Shown here: piece after piece, positions 50,770 through 60,000 of the stretch
Layout: each line of letters begins with the position of its first letter
Numbering within the stretch: the stretch's first letter is position 1
Source of the DNA: Bin87 sp965204905
GTDB taxonomy: Bacteria; Chloroflexota; Dehalococcoidia; Lucifugimonadales; UBA3495
Length of the DNA stretch: 64,000 bases
Assembly (NCBI GenBank): GCA_965204905.1
Contig: OZ242042.1
Span: forward strand, 1,984,001-2,048,000
Direction: 5' to 3'
The notes under the pieces: generated by a model
What the model was told of the DNA's origin: nothing
Databases searched by the model: none
What the model saw: the letters and a program-made list of their open reading frames with translations, nothing else
Made by a program: the position numbers and the translations under genes

Positions 50770-53244
50770 ATGGGCAGTAGGTTCGAGAAGTTTTCTGAAA
50801 GGGCGCGCAGGGTTCTTTCCCTGGCCCAGGAAGAAGCGCAACGGTTTAACCACAACTACATCGGCACCGAGCACATCCTGCTTGGGCTGGTACGGGAGAC
50901 CGAGGGCGTAGCCGCTCGAGTGCTGTCCGGCCTGAGCGTTGACCTGACCAAGGTACGCTCGGCCGTAGAATTCATCATCGGACGTGGTGAACGTCCGGCC
51001 CAGGGTGAAATTGGGCTGACCCCCAGGGCCAAGAAGGTCGTCGAACTGGCGGTTGACGAAGCCCGTCGCATGAACCATACCTACATCGGCACCGAGCATC
51101 TGCTTATTGGCCTTTTGCGGGAAGGTGAAGGCGTCGCCGCCGGCGTTCTGGAAAGTCTGGGCGTCAATCTGGAGAAAGTTCGCGCCGAGACCCATCGCAT
51201 CCTGAGCAACTCGGGTGGTGGCAGTTCCAGCAGTTCCCGCTCCAGCACCCGCACGCCCACGCTGGACCAGTTGGGCGTAGATCTGACTAACGCGGCTCTG
51301 GGCGGCAAGCTGGACCCCGTAGTGGGCCGCGATACCGAGATCGAGCGCGTGACCCAGATCCTCAGCCGCCGCACCAAGAACAACCCGGTGCTGGTCGGCG
51401 AGCCGGGCGTTGGCAAGACCGCCATCGTCGAGGCCATGGCTCAGCAAATTTCATCAGGCACGGTGCCTGAAACCTTGCAGGGCAAGCGACTCGTCACACT
51501 GGACATGGGCGCATTGGTCGCCGGCACCAAGTACCGGGGCGAATTTGAAGAAAGACTGAAGAAGGTCATAGAAGAAATCAAGACCTCAGGCAACTGCGTC
51601 CTGTTCATCGACGAGATCCATACCCTCGTGGGGGCCGGTGCCGCCGAGGGCGCGGTGGACGCCTCCAACATCCTCAAGCCTTCACTAGCCCGCGGCGAAA
51701 TCCAGTGTATCGGCGCAACCACGCTGGACGACTATCGCAAATACGTGGAGCGCGACCCCGCGCTGGAACGCCGGCTACAGCCTGTCCGCGTCGAAGAGCC
51801 TGACGCCGACATGACCGTCGATATCCTCCAGGGCGTCAAAGGTCAGTACGAAGAACACCACAACGTTGAAATCACTGACGACGCGGTGAAGGCCGCGGCG
51901 ACGTTGTCCACCCGCTACATACCGGATCGCTTCCTGCCCGACAAAGCCATCGACCTTTTGGACGAAGCCGGTTCCCGCGTCCGCCTCCGGGGCAGTCACG
52001 CACCCCAAGAAGTGCGGGATGCCATAGAAGTGCTGGAGCGAGTGCGGAAGGAAAAGGATGAGGCCATCGCCTCCCAACAATACGAAGTAGCTGCGGAACT
52101 CCGCGACCGCGAACTTCACCTGTCAGAGAACGTGGGCAACCTGGAGGCGGAGTGGAAGGCTGACCGCAACAAGGAACGGACCCAAGTTACTGAGGAAGAC
52201 ATCGCCGAAGTAGTCGCCATGTGGACCGGCATCCCGGTCACACGGCTCGCTCAGGAAGAAACAACCCGTCTCCTCCATATGGAAGAAGAACTGCACAAGC
52301 GCATCATCGGTCAGGATGAGGCCATTGTCGGCATCTCCAAGGCCGTGCGCCGCGCCCGTGCCGGGCTGAAAGACCCGCGCCATCCCATCGGCGTATTCCT
52401 GTTCCTCGGCCCCACCGGCGTAGGAAAGACTGAGTTGGTCCGGGCCATGGCCGAATTCCTCTTCGGACACGAAGACAACATGATCCGTCTCGATATGTCC
52501 GAGTTTCAGGAGCGGCACACCACCGCCCGTCTCATCGGTGCGCCTCCGGGGTATGTCGGTTACGACGAGGGCGGCCAGTTGACCGAGGGCGTGCGTAAGA
52601 AGAATTACTGTGCCATCCTGCTGGACGAGATCGAAAAGGCGCACCCGGAAATCTTCAACATCCTGCTCCAAATCTTCGATGCGGGCCAACTGACGGATGC
52701 TCGCGGTCGGCGCGTTGACTTCCGCAACTCCATCATCGTCATGACCAGCAACCTGGGCTCCGACTTGATCAAACGCGACACCTCGTTGGGGTTCGCAGTC
52801 AAGGCCGACGAAGCCCAGTCCGACCGGCAAGCCTACGAACGCATGAAGGACAAGGTGATGGATGAAGTGAAACGCTTCTTCCGCCCCGAATTCCTGAACC
52901 GCTTAGATGCCACGATCGTGTTCCACGCGCTCGACCAGAACGAAATCCACCAGATCGTGGACCTGATGATGAACATGGTGCGCGACGAGCTCAAGGAGCG
53001 CAGCATCAACATCGAACTGACCGAAGCCGCCCGGGAACACTTGGGAGCCAACGGGTTCGACCCGGTGCTCGGAGCGCGTCCCTTGCGCCGCCTGATCCAG
53101 AATGAAGTCGAAGACCGAATGTCGGATGTGCTGTTGAGCGGGGAAATCGACGAGGGCGACACCGCGATAGTGGACCTGGATGACGACGGAAACATCTGCA
53201 TCAAGGTACGCAAGGAGGAAATGGCCGCGCTATCACCGGCCTAG
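50770..53244 (+). CDS. clpC: ATP-dependent Clp protease ATP-binding subunit ClpC
   Basis: An 824-residue Hsp100 unfoldase that feeds substrates to ClpP. ATG 50770 has CAGGAGAG upstream. The N-domain has two Clp_N repeats ('HNYIGTEHILLGLVRE', 'HTYIGTEHLLIGLLRE'). D1 Walker A is 'VGEPGVGKTAIVE', Walker B includes 'LFIDEIHTLVGAG'. The UVR motif typical of ClpC is 'EAIASQQYEVAAELRDRE' near residue 425. D2 Walker A is 'LGPTGVGKTELVRAM', with 'LLDEIEKAHPEIFNILLQIF'. The length and UVR motif separate it from ClpB. A hairpin terminator follows. ClpP is not in the window. Confidence 0.97.
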   Translation: MGSRFEKFSERARRVLSLAQEEAQRFNHNYIGTEHILLGLVRETEGVAARVLSGLSVDLTKVRSAVEFIIGRGERPAQGEIGLTPRAKKVVELAVDEARRMNHTYIGTEHLLIGLLREGEGVAAGVLESLGVNLEKVRAETHRILSNSGGGSSSSSRSSTRTPTLDQLGVDLTNAALGGKLDPVVGRDTEIERVTQILSRRTKNNPVLVGEPGVGKTAIVEAMAQQISSGTVPETLQGKRLVTLDMGALVAGTKYRGEFEERLKKVIEEIKTSGNCVLFIDEIHTLVGAGAAEGAVDASNILKPSLARGEIQCIGATTLDDYRKYVERDPALERRLQPVRVEEPDADMTVDILQGVKGQYEEHHNVEITDDAVKAAATLSTRYIPDRFLPDKAIDLLDEAGSRVRLRGSHAPQEVRDAIEVLERVRKEKDEAIASQQYEVAAELRDRELHLSENVGNLEAEWKADRNKERTQVTEEDIAEVVAMWTGIPVTRLAQEETTRLLHMEEELHKRIIGQDEAIVGISKAVRRARAGLKDPRHPIGVFLFLGPTGVGKTELVRAMAEFLFGHEDNMIRLDMSEFQERHTTARLIGAPPGYVGYDEGGQLTEGVRKKNYCAILLDEIEKAHPEIFNILLQIFDAGQLTDARGRRVDFRNSIIVMTSNLGSDLIKRDTSLGFAVKADEAQSDRQAYERMKDKVMDEVKRFFRPEFLNRLDATIVFHALDQNEIHQIVDLMMNMVRDELKERSINIELTEAAREHLGANGFDPVLGARPLRRLIQNEVEDRMSDVLLSGEIDEGDTAIVDLDDDGNICIKVRKEEMAALSPA

Positions 53245-53282
53245 ACGACACTGACCAACGGGTCATTCGCACACCGCAAAAT

Positions 53283-53315
53283 TTGAGGGCGTCAAAGATG
53301 GCGCCCTCAAGTGTT
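53283..53315 (+). terminator. Terminator after clpC
   Basis: The nine-bp stem TTGAGGGCG / CGCCCTCAA with a 10-nt loop, followed by GTGTT. It lies 38 nt past the clpC stop. Confidence 0.7.
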
Positions 53316-53349
53316 ACAATTGATCGACACATCCCACCGAGGTGAGACC

Positions 53350-54486
53350 ATGGCCAGGCGTTTGCTCAAGGAATTGGAAAGGTCTTATGGGTTTGACGAA
53401 GTCGCTATCGTCCCGGGTGACGTCACCATTAATCCTGAGATGGCCTCGACTCAAATGAGCATTGGGCCGTATTCGTTTGAAGCTCCCGTCATTGCTTCGG
53501 CCATGGACGGGTCAGTTTCCCCACGGTTCGCCACTCTAATGCACGAGATGGGGGGCTTGGGCGCCCTCAATGGCGAGGGCCTCTACTCCCGCTATGAAGA
53601 TCCTTACTCCGTCCTGGAAGAGATCATCTCTATGGGCCAGAGTGAAGTGACCGAGTACCTGCAAGAAGTTTACAGCGAACCGGTAAAGGAACATCTCATC
53701 GGCGAACGTGTGCAAGAAATCAAGCAGTCGGGCGCAATTGCCGCCATCGCGTTCACACCGCAAACCACCAAAAAATTCAGCTCTCTGGCCGTGGAAGCCG
53801 GCGCCGATATCATCATCGTCCAGTCCACCGTTACCACTGCCCGGCACGTCTCGCGGAGCTACCGCGGCCTGATCTTCTCCGAGCTGATCGATAGCCTGAA
53901 AGTACCCGTCGTGGTGGGCAACTGCGTCAGCTACAACGTCGCCAGTGAGCTCATGGAAACCGGTATCGATGCCGTGCTAGTAGGGGTCGGCCCAGGAGCA
54001 GCCTGCACTACCCGTGAAGTCACCGGGGTCGGCGTTCCACAGGTGACTGCTACCCTGGAATGCGCCGCAGCCCGCGAGGACTACTTCGAACGCACTGGCC
54101 GTTACGTCAGCATCATCACCGACGGCGGATTGCGCACCGGCGGCGACGTATGCAAAGCCATGGCCAGCGGGGCCGACGGAGTGATGCTGGGCACACCTTT
54201 CGCACAGGCTGCCGAGGCTCCCGGCCGCGGCTACAACTGGGGTATGGCCAACGCCCACCCGGAACTGCCGCGCGGCACCCGGATCAACGTCGGTACCAAG
54301 GGCAGCCTCCGGCAATTGCTGCACGGGCCCAGCAGCGTCACCAATGGCACCCAGAACCTGGTTGGCGCCCTGCGCGTTGCTATGGGAATGTGCGGCGCAT
54401 ATACTGTGCGCGATTTCCACAAAACCGAAATGGTGATCGCTCCGGCGATCAAAACGGAAGGCAAACACTACCAGATGCTGGGATAG
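53350..54486 (+). CDS. guaB3: GuaB3 family IMP dehydrogenase-related protein
   Basis: A 378-residue TIM-barrel protein of the GuaB3 group, related to IMP dehydrogenase and GMP reductase but without the CBS pair. ATG 53350 (MARRLLKELERSYGFDEVAI) follows GAGGTGAG. The active-site loop is 'VGVGPGAACTTREVTGVGVP', with the Cys that would attack the purine. Other blocks are 'SIITDGGLRTGGDVCKAMAS', 'GADGVMLGTPFAQAAEAPG' and 'MGMCGAYTVRDFHKTEMVIA'. GuaB3 proteins are typical of actinobacteria, cyanobacteria and Chloroflexota. IMP oxidation is the likely reaction by family. Confidence 0.93.
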   Translation: MARRLLKELERSYGFDEVAIVPGDVTINPEMASTQMSIGPYSFEAPVIASAMDGSVSPRFATLMHEMGGLGALNGEGLYSRYEDPYSVLEEIISMGQSEVTEYLQEVYSEPVKEHLIGERVQEIKQSGAIAAIAFTPQTTKKFSSLAVEAGADIIIVQSTVTTARHVSRSYRGLIFSELIDSLKVPVVVGNCVSYNVASELMETGIDAVLVGVGPGAACTTREVTGVGVPQVTATLECAAAREDYFERTGRYVSIITDGGLRTGGDVCKAMASGADGVMLGTPFAQAAEAPGRGYNWGMANAHPELPRGTRINVGTKGSLRQLLHGPSSVTNGTQNLVGALRVAMGMCGAYTVRDFHKTEMVIAPAIKTEGKHYQMLG

Positions 54487-54497
54487 ATTTCGTATCC

Positions 54498-54525
54498 ATC
54501 ATCCCGGCTCTCGCCGGAATCCAGC
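54498..54525. repeat. Intergenic hairpin repeat, family C, copy 3
   Basis: ATCATCCCGGC-TCTC-GCCGGAATCCAGCA, a diverged copy of the repeat at 28524 and 30365. It lies directly before the ribosome-binding site of the selenoprotein gene. Confidence 0.7.
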
Positions 54526-54537
54526 AAGGAGGAACCA

Positions 54538-55074
54538 ATGACCACTGCAACCATTCAGATCCTCGACCCAAGGCCGGAGCAAAAAACCGCTGAGCGGGAC
54601 GCCGCCGGCCGGTTGCCCAGCCTGGCCGGCAAGACCATCGGCCTGTTGGAAAACCGCAAGTATCATTCTGACAATTTCCTCCAGGAATTGCAGGTGATCC
54701 TCGAAGAGGAATACGGGGTTGAGAAGGTTTTGTACCTCCGCAAGTTCAGTTTCAGCGCGCCTTGCGCCGACGAGACCATTGACGAGCTGGTGGCGGAATG
54801 CGACGCGGTGGTGCATGGAATCGCGGATTGAGGGAGCTGCACGGCGTGGGGTCTCCACGACACAGTAGTAACCGAGAGCCGCGGCGTTCCTTCCGTGAGC
54901 GTCATCACCGAAAGTTTCACCCGGGCCGCCCATGCGCGCGCGTCGTCCCTGGGAATGCCTACCGTTCAGATTCTCGCGCTTCCCAGCCCCTTGGCGCCCC
55001 GTTCCATCCCAGAGGTAAGGCAGATGGCCCACAAGTACGCCGGCCAGATCGCCGAGATGCTCACCAGCGATTAG
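54538..55074 (+). CDS. UGSC family selenoprotein (in-frame UGA read as selenocysteine)
   Basis: A 178-residue protein. ATG 54538 follows a perfect AAGGAGG (54526-54532). Codons 1-97 end 'CDAVVHGIAD'. The next codon is TGA (54829-54831), followed in the same frame by 'GSCTAWGLHDTVVTESRGVP' and 60 more residues, to a TAG at 55072-55074. Position 98 is therefore Sec, in a Sec-Gly-Ser-Cys redox motif (UxxC, like a thioredoxin CxxC). This fits the known UGSC (seleno)protein family, whose function is not established. A SECIS hairpin with a GGUCU loop follows the UGA. The sequence after the UGA has coding character: conserved-looking, no other stops, ending in a helix 'KYAGQIAEMLTSD'. Ordinary gene calling would end it at residue 97. 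The selA, selB, selC and selD genes are not in the window. Confidence 0.92.
54845..54859 (+). promoter_or_regulatory. Bacterial SECIS element (apical hairpin)
   Basis: Within the coding sequence, the stem CGTGG / CCACG closes the loop GGTCT. The loop starts 18 nt after the UGA, and both loop sequence and distance equal those I recall for E. coli fdhF, where the loop G and U contact SelB. A lower stem (CTG at 54837-54839 with CAG at 54863-54865) is possible. Confidence 0.88.
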
Positions 55075-55092
55075 GCGCGCTGCCGCAATTCC

Positions 55093-55815
55093 ATGACCCT
55101 TCGGGTCGTAAATTGGAATGTTGAATGGGCTACGCCCCGGTCGGAGCGTAGCCCTGAAATTCTGCACCGCATCGGCCAGCATTGGCCCGAAATCGTCTGT
55201 CTCACTGAGACGGACTGCCGGATGTTATGTGGCCGTGGCGGCTATGTAATCTCTGCTCGACCCTATTGGGGTCAATCAGTAGTGAACAACCGGCGCAAGG
55301 TTTTACTCTGGTCGCGGCAACCATGGGCCGATGTCGATGATTTGGGCAACGACGCTTTGCCGCTAGGCCGATTCATTGCCGGAGCAACCGAAACCTCAGC
55401 GGGTCGGGTCAAGGTTATCGGCGTCTGCATTCCTTACGGGATGGCAAACGTACAATTTGGCACTAAGGCAAGCCGGCCCTGGCAAGATCATGAGCAATAC
55501 TTAGACGGCCTCAGCGAATTACTGACTGTGGCATCGCCTATCCCGGCTATCGTCATGGGGGACTTTAACCAGTCTCTCATCGGCCGCAGTAGTGTGCCAC
55601 AGCATCTGCGTGAGAAGTTTCGCTGCACCCTGCCGCCTGATATGACCATCACCACCGCGCAGCTAAGCTGCAACGGCAAATCGGCAATAGACCACATCGC
55701 AATCTGCGACAACCTGGCCGTCGAATCTACTGCCACGATCAGCCACTTGCGTCAGGACGCCAAACCGTTGTCCGACCACTTCGGCGTTGTAGCCGCGCTA
55801 TCCCTCCACAAGTAG
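55093..55815 (+). CDS. Endonuclease/exonuclease/phosphatase family protein
   Basis: A 240-residue EEP-fold metal-dependent phosphoesterase. Motifs in order are 'LRVVNWNVEWATP' (metal Asn), 'IVCLTETDCR' (catalytic Glu), 'AIVMGDFNQSLIG' (Asp, Asn), 'SAIDHIAICDN' (Asp, His) and 'PLSDHFGVVAALS' (Asp-His pair). All key residues are present. It lies 18 nt after the selenoprotein stop and 10 nt before the next gene, so it is likely in the same transcript. It could act on DNA, on inositol or sphingolipid phosphates, or on other phosphodiesters. A functional link to the selenoprotein is unproven. Confidence 0.88.
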   Translation: MTLRVVNWNVEWATPRSERSPEILHRIGQHWPEIVCLTETDCRMLCGRGGYVISARPYWGQSVVNNRRKVLLWSRQPWADVDDLGNDALPLGRFIAGATETSAGRVKVIGVCIPYGMANVQFGTKASRPWQDHEQYLDGLSELLTVASPIPAIVMGDFNQSLIGRSSVPQHLREKFRCTLPPDMTITTAQLSCNGKSAIDHIAICDNLAVESTATISHLRQDAKPLSDHFGVVAALSLHK

Positions 55816-55825
55816 AGTAACGCTT

Positions 55826-56899
55826 ATGTCCACCAACACCCCCGCCCTCAGTTCGCGTCGCATTGACGTAACCGACACTTACGACGCCATCCAGGATTAC
55901 TACGAGGAACAGGGCTGGACCGACGGTATGCCCGTCGTGCCGGCAACCGAGGACGCCGTGCGCCGTATGCTAGGCCCGTGGGGTGAAGACCCGTCGTTGT
56001 CCCTCGGCGTGGCGCAGCCGTCCAACGCCGAGGTGACCATCGAAAAAGTCGCCGTGAACGCTGTGATGGCCGGATGCCGGCCGGAATACTTCCCCGTGGT
56101 GGTCGCCTGCGTCAAAGCCGCCTTGCAGCAACCCTTCAACCTGGCCGGTTGCCAGGCTACGACGGGAGGAGCAGCCCCGGTGGTCATCGTCAACGGCCCC
56201 ATCGCCGAACGGCTGGGCATCAATGGCGATTCCGGGGCATTCGGCCCCGGCTACCGGGCTAACGCCACCATCGGCCGGGCGCTGCGTCTGTTCGTGCGTA
56301 ACGTCGCCGGGCTGATTATTGGCGACATGGACAAGGCAACCCTGGCCATGCCCGGACGCTATTCATTCTGCTTTGCCGAGAACGAGTCCCGCAGCCCCTG
56401 GGAACCGCGCCACGTGGAGTTAGGCTACGACCCTGAAGACAGCATGATCACCCTTCATGCCATCCGCGCCTTCTATCCCATTATGGAAACCACCGTCTCC
56501 CGGGGCATCGAGGTGCTGAACACGCTGGTGCAGGCGACCCGCGCCACCGGGTTCTCCAACTACTACCAGATTGGCACCGGCGCCCAGGTGACTCTGGTGA
56601 TCAGCCCGGAGCACGCTGCCGAAATCGCCGCCGATGGTCTCAGCAAGAAGGATGTCCGCGAGTACATCTACGCCAACGCCCGCATGTCCATAGACGAACT
56701 ATCCGGGCTTGGACACTGGGGTAACCGCAACTACCCGGCGTGGATCGACGATACCAAACCCGATACCATGGTACCCATCGCGCCCCAGGCCGACGACATT
56801 GTGATCGTGGTGGCCGGCGGCGACGGACGCCATTCGTGTTGGCTGGCCGGTTGGGGCGTAACCCGGGTGGTAACGGAGAAGATAGAGGTTCCGGGGTAA
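55826..56899 (+). CDS. Conserved protein of unknown function downstream of the UGSC selenoprotein
   Basis: A 357-residue soluble protein that I do not recognise as a named enzyme. N-terminal 'AIQDYYEEQGWTDGMPVVPA' precedes a Gly/Ala-rich core: 'VTIEKVAVNAVMAGCRPEYF', 'NLAGCQATTGGAAPVVIVNG', 'NGDSGAFGPGYRANATIGRA'. 'LVISPEHAAEIAADGLSKKD' follows, and the C-terminus is 'IVVAGGDGRHSCWLAGWGV', with a Cys in a conserved-looking turn. No signal peptide or TM segments. Several cysteines lie in glycine-rich loops, so redox or cofactor contact is possible. Its place 10 nt after the EEP gene suggests one operon. I recall similar proteins near UGSC genes, but cannot verify this here. Confidence 0.8.
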   Translation: MSTNTPALSSRRIDVTDTYDAIQDYYEEQGWTDGMPVVPATEDAVRRMLGPWGEDPSLSLGVAQPSNAEVTIEKVAVNAVMAGCRPEYFPVVVACVKAALQQPFNLAGCQATTGGAAPVVIVNGPIAERLGINGDSGAFGPGYRANATIGRALRLFVRNVAGLIIGDMDKATLAMPGRYSFCFAENESRSPWEPRHVELGYDPEDSMITLHAIRAFYPIMETTVSRGIEVLNTLVQATRATGFSNYYQIGTGAQVTLVISPEHAAEIAADGLSKKDVREYIYANARMSIDELSGLGHWGNRNYPAWIDDTKPDTMVPIAPQADDIVIVVAGGDGRHSCWLAGWGVTRVVTEKIEVPG

Positions 56900-56924
56900 C
56901 CCCTTAGAGTCGGTAAAAATCAGC

Positions 56925-56953
56925 GGCCCGCCGGACCAAAACGCCGGCGGGCC
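56925..56953 (+). terminator. Hairpin after the selenoprotein operon
   Basis: The ten-bp GC stem GGCCCGCCGG / CCGGCGGGCC with a 9-nt loop, 25 nt past the stop. There is no clean U-tract after it, but 'TAAAAAT' precedes it, which would give a U-tract on the minus strand. Confidence 0.6.
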
Positions 56954-57090
56954 TACTGATTTAAGGCCACATTTTCACTTCCCTACGGTTGCGTTACGGG
57001 CGGTTCTCGCTGGCAGAGGGTAATGCCGACTGCTATTATTTAGTCCCCAGAATACTTGGGATCCCCACCCGATAATCAGGTTACTGCAAC

Positions 57091-60000
57091 GTGTTCACCC
57101 ATCTCCATACCCATACCGAATACAGTATGCTCGACGGCATCAGCCGCATTCCCGATCTGGTTCGTCGCACCGCTGAATTGGGCATGGATGCCATGAGCAT
57201 CACCGACCATGGATCCCTCTATGGCGTGGTCGATTTCTACTCGGAATGCAAAGATGCCGGCATCAAACCCATCATCGGATGCGAACTGTACGTCGCTCAC
57301 GGTAGCCGGCGCGACCGCACTCCAAACGAACGCACCGCCAATCACTTGGTGGTTATTGCTAAGGACAACACCGGCTACCGCAACCTGTTGCAGCTCGTTA
57401 CCCGGTCGCACCTGGAGGGATTTCACTACCGTCCGCGCATCGACAAGGAACTTCTGCACGAGCACCGGCAAGGGCTGATCTGCCTTTCGGGCTGCCCGTC
57501 CGCGGAAGTCCCCACGCTGCTGGCCGACGGCAACTACGATGCGGCCAAGCAGCAGGTGGGATGGTATCGGGAACTGTTCGGCGAAAATTATTTCCTAGAA
57601 TTGCAACAGCACGAGCACATCGAACAGCTACCCCGAATCAACGAGGGATTGATTCGTCTCAACAAGGAGACAGGAATCCCCCTGTTGATCACCAACGACG
57701 CCCACTACGTCCGCCAATCGGACTACCAGTATCAGGACGTCTATATCTGCATCCAGACCGGAACCAACTTGCAGGATAACAATCGCCTGCGGATGGAAGA
57801 CTCGTCATACTACATCAAGTCGCCGGCGGAAATGGCGGCCCTTTTCCCGGAATTTCCCCAAGCGTTGGACATCACGGGTGAAATAGCTCAGCAATGCGAC
57901 GTTTCGTTGGGCTTCGGTCAGATGCACCTCCCGCGTTACCCAACGCCCAACAACGAGGACGCGGATACCTACCTCGAAAGGCTGTGTTGGGAGGGATTCA
58001 ACAGACGCTATGGCCATAACAGCGACGCAGCCCGGACGCGCATGGAATACGAGCTGGAGGTGGTGCGCCAAACTAGTTTCGCCAACTACTTCCTTGTGGT
58101 CTGGGACATCATATCCTTCGTGCGCCGGCAGGAAATCCTCTTCGGAGTCCGGGGCAGCGCCGCCGCCAGCGTCGTGCTGTACTGTCTTGGCATCACCGAC
58201 ATCGACCCGATGGCCTACAACCTCGTGTTCGAGCGTTTCCTGAATTTCGAACGCAAGGAAATGCCCGACATTGATATGGACTTCCAGGACGACCGGCGGG
58301 ATGAAGTCCTGCGCTACGTCATCGACCGCTACGGCAGCGACCGGGTGGCCCAGATCATTACCTTTGGGACCATGGGGCCGAAGGCGGCCCTGCGGGACGT
58401 GGGCCGGGGCCTTGGCATGAGCTATGGCGACGTTGACCGTATCGCCCGCATGGTTCCGTTCAAATCCCGCACCCTGACCGACGCCATGACGGCCAACCCT
58501 GAGTTGATGGAAAACTACCAGGGCGACGCGGCCATCCAGAACCTCGTTGACAACGCCCAGGCATTGGAAGGCATCGTCCATCACGTGAGCACCCATGCTG
58601 CTGGCGTGCTCATCGCCGATGAGCCGTTGACTGAAACCGTACCGTTGCAGCGTCCGGCCCGGGGCGACGAGAACAGCCCGGTGATGATGACCCAGTATTC
58701 CATGGATCCGGTGGCCAAGCTGGGCCTGCTCAAAATGGACTTCCTGGGATTGACCAACCTCACGATCTTGGACCGCACCATCAAGCTGATCGACCAGGAA
58801 CGGGGCATCCGCATTGACCTGACTCGATTATCCCTTGATGACCTGGAAACTTACGACCTCTTGGGCACTGGCAACACTTCCGACCTGTTCCAGTTGGAAA
58901 GCGCGGGGATGCAACGCTACATCAAGGAGCTGAAACCGTCCGATTTGGGCGACATCGCCGCGATGATCGCCCTCTATCGACCGGGCCCAATGGAACACAT
59001 CGACCGTTTCATCCGCTCCAAGCATGGCCAAGAAACAGTTACATACCCGCATCCCAGCCTGAAAGAATTGCTTGATGAAACCTACGGCGTGATCGTGTAC
59101 CAAGACCAGGTCCTGCACGTGCTCCAGAATTTCGCCGGCTACAGCCTGGGCGAAGCCGACACTGTTCGCAAGGCCATGGGCAAGAAAATACCTGAGCTTA
59201 TGGCCGAGGAACGCGACCGGTTCGTGTCCGGCGCGATGCAGCAGGGATATACGCAGGACATGGGAGTTGAGATATTCAATCTCATCGAACCTTTCGCCGG
59301 GTACGCTTTCAACAAGGCCCATAGCGTCAGCTACGGCCTGATCTCATACTGGACCGCATACTTCAAAACCCATTACCCGCTCGAGTATATGGCCTCTGTG
59401 CTCAACTGCCGACTGGACCACGGCGATCGATACGTCGCTTCAATTAACGAATGCACTCGGATGGGTATCGAAATCCGCCTGCCCGACGTCAATAATTCCG
59501 ACGTGCTCTACACTCTGGACAAGCCCGGCGGCAAGATGGACAATGCGTTGCGCATCGGCCTGGCGGCCACCAAGACCGTGGGAGAGGCCGCGGTCTCACC
59601 TATCGTAAGTGAACGAACCGCCAAAGGCCCGTTCTCATCGATCAGTGATTTCTGCCGTCGGGTTGACGTATCCGGTCTGAACCGCCGCACCCTGGAGGGC
59701 CTCGCCAAAGCCGGGGCATTCGACTCATTGGCACCGCGGGCCGCGGTCATCAGCAGCCTCGACCGGATTTGGGCGATTGCCCAGCAGGAAACCCGCAACC
59801 GCAGCTCCGGTCAGTTTGGCATGTTCGGCGAAGAACTGGACAGCGGCTCCGGCGGCACGCTTCTGGAGCTTGACACCTCACAGCCCGAATATACTCCACA
59901 GGAAAAGGCGGCCCTTGAAAAAGAGTATTTGGGCGTCGCCCTCTCCTACAACCCCTTGCTCGCCCTCGCTGCGCTCAACCCCGGCGACGCTTACGTTTCC

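Noticed and set aside
54798..55124. A separate plus-strand frame overlapping the end of the 97-codon frame
   Set aside because: It is the wrong frame through the C-terminal half of the selenoprotein. Its product is Arg/His-rich shadow sequence, whereas the in-frame reading gives the UGSC motif.
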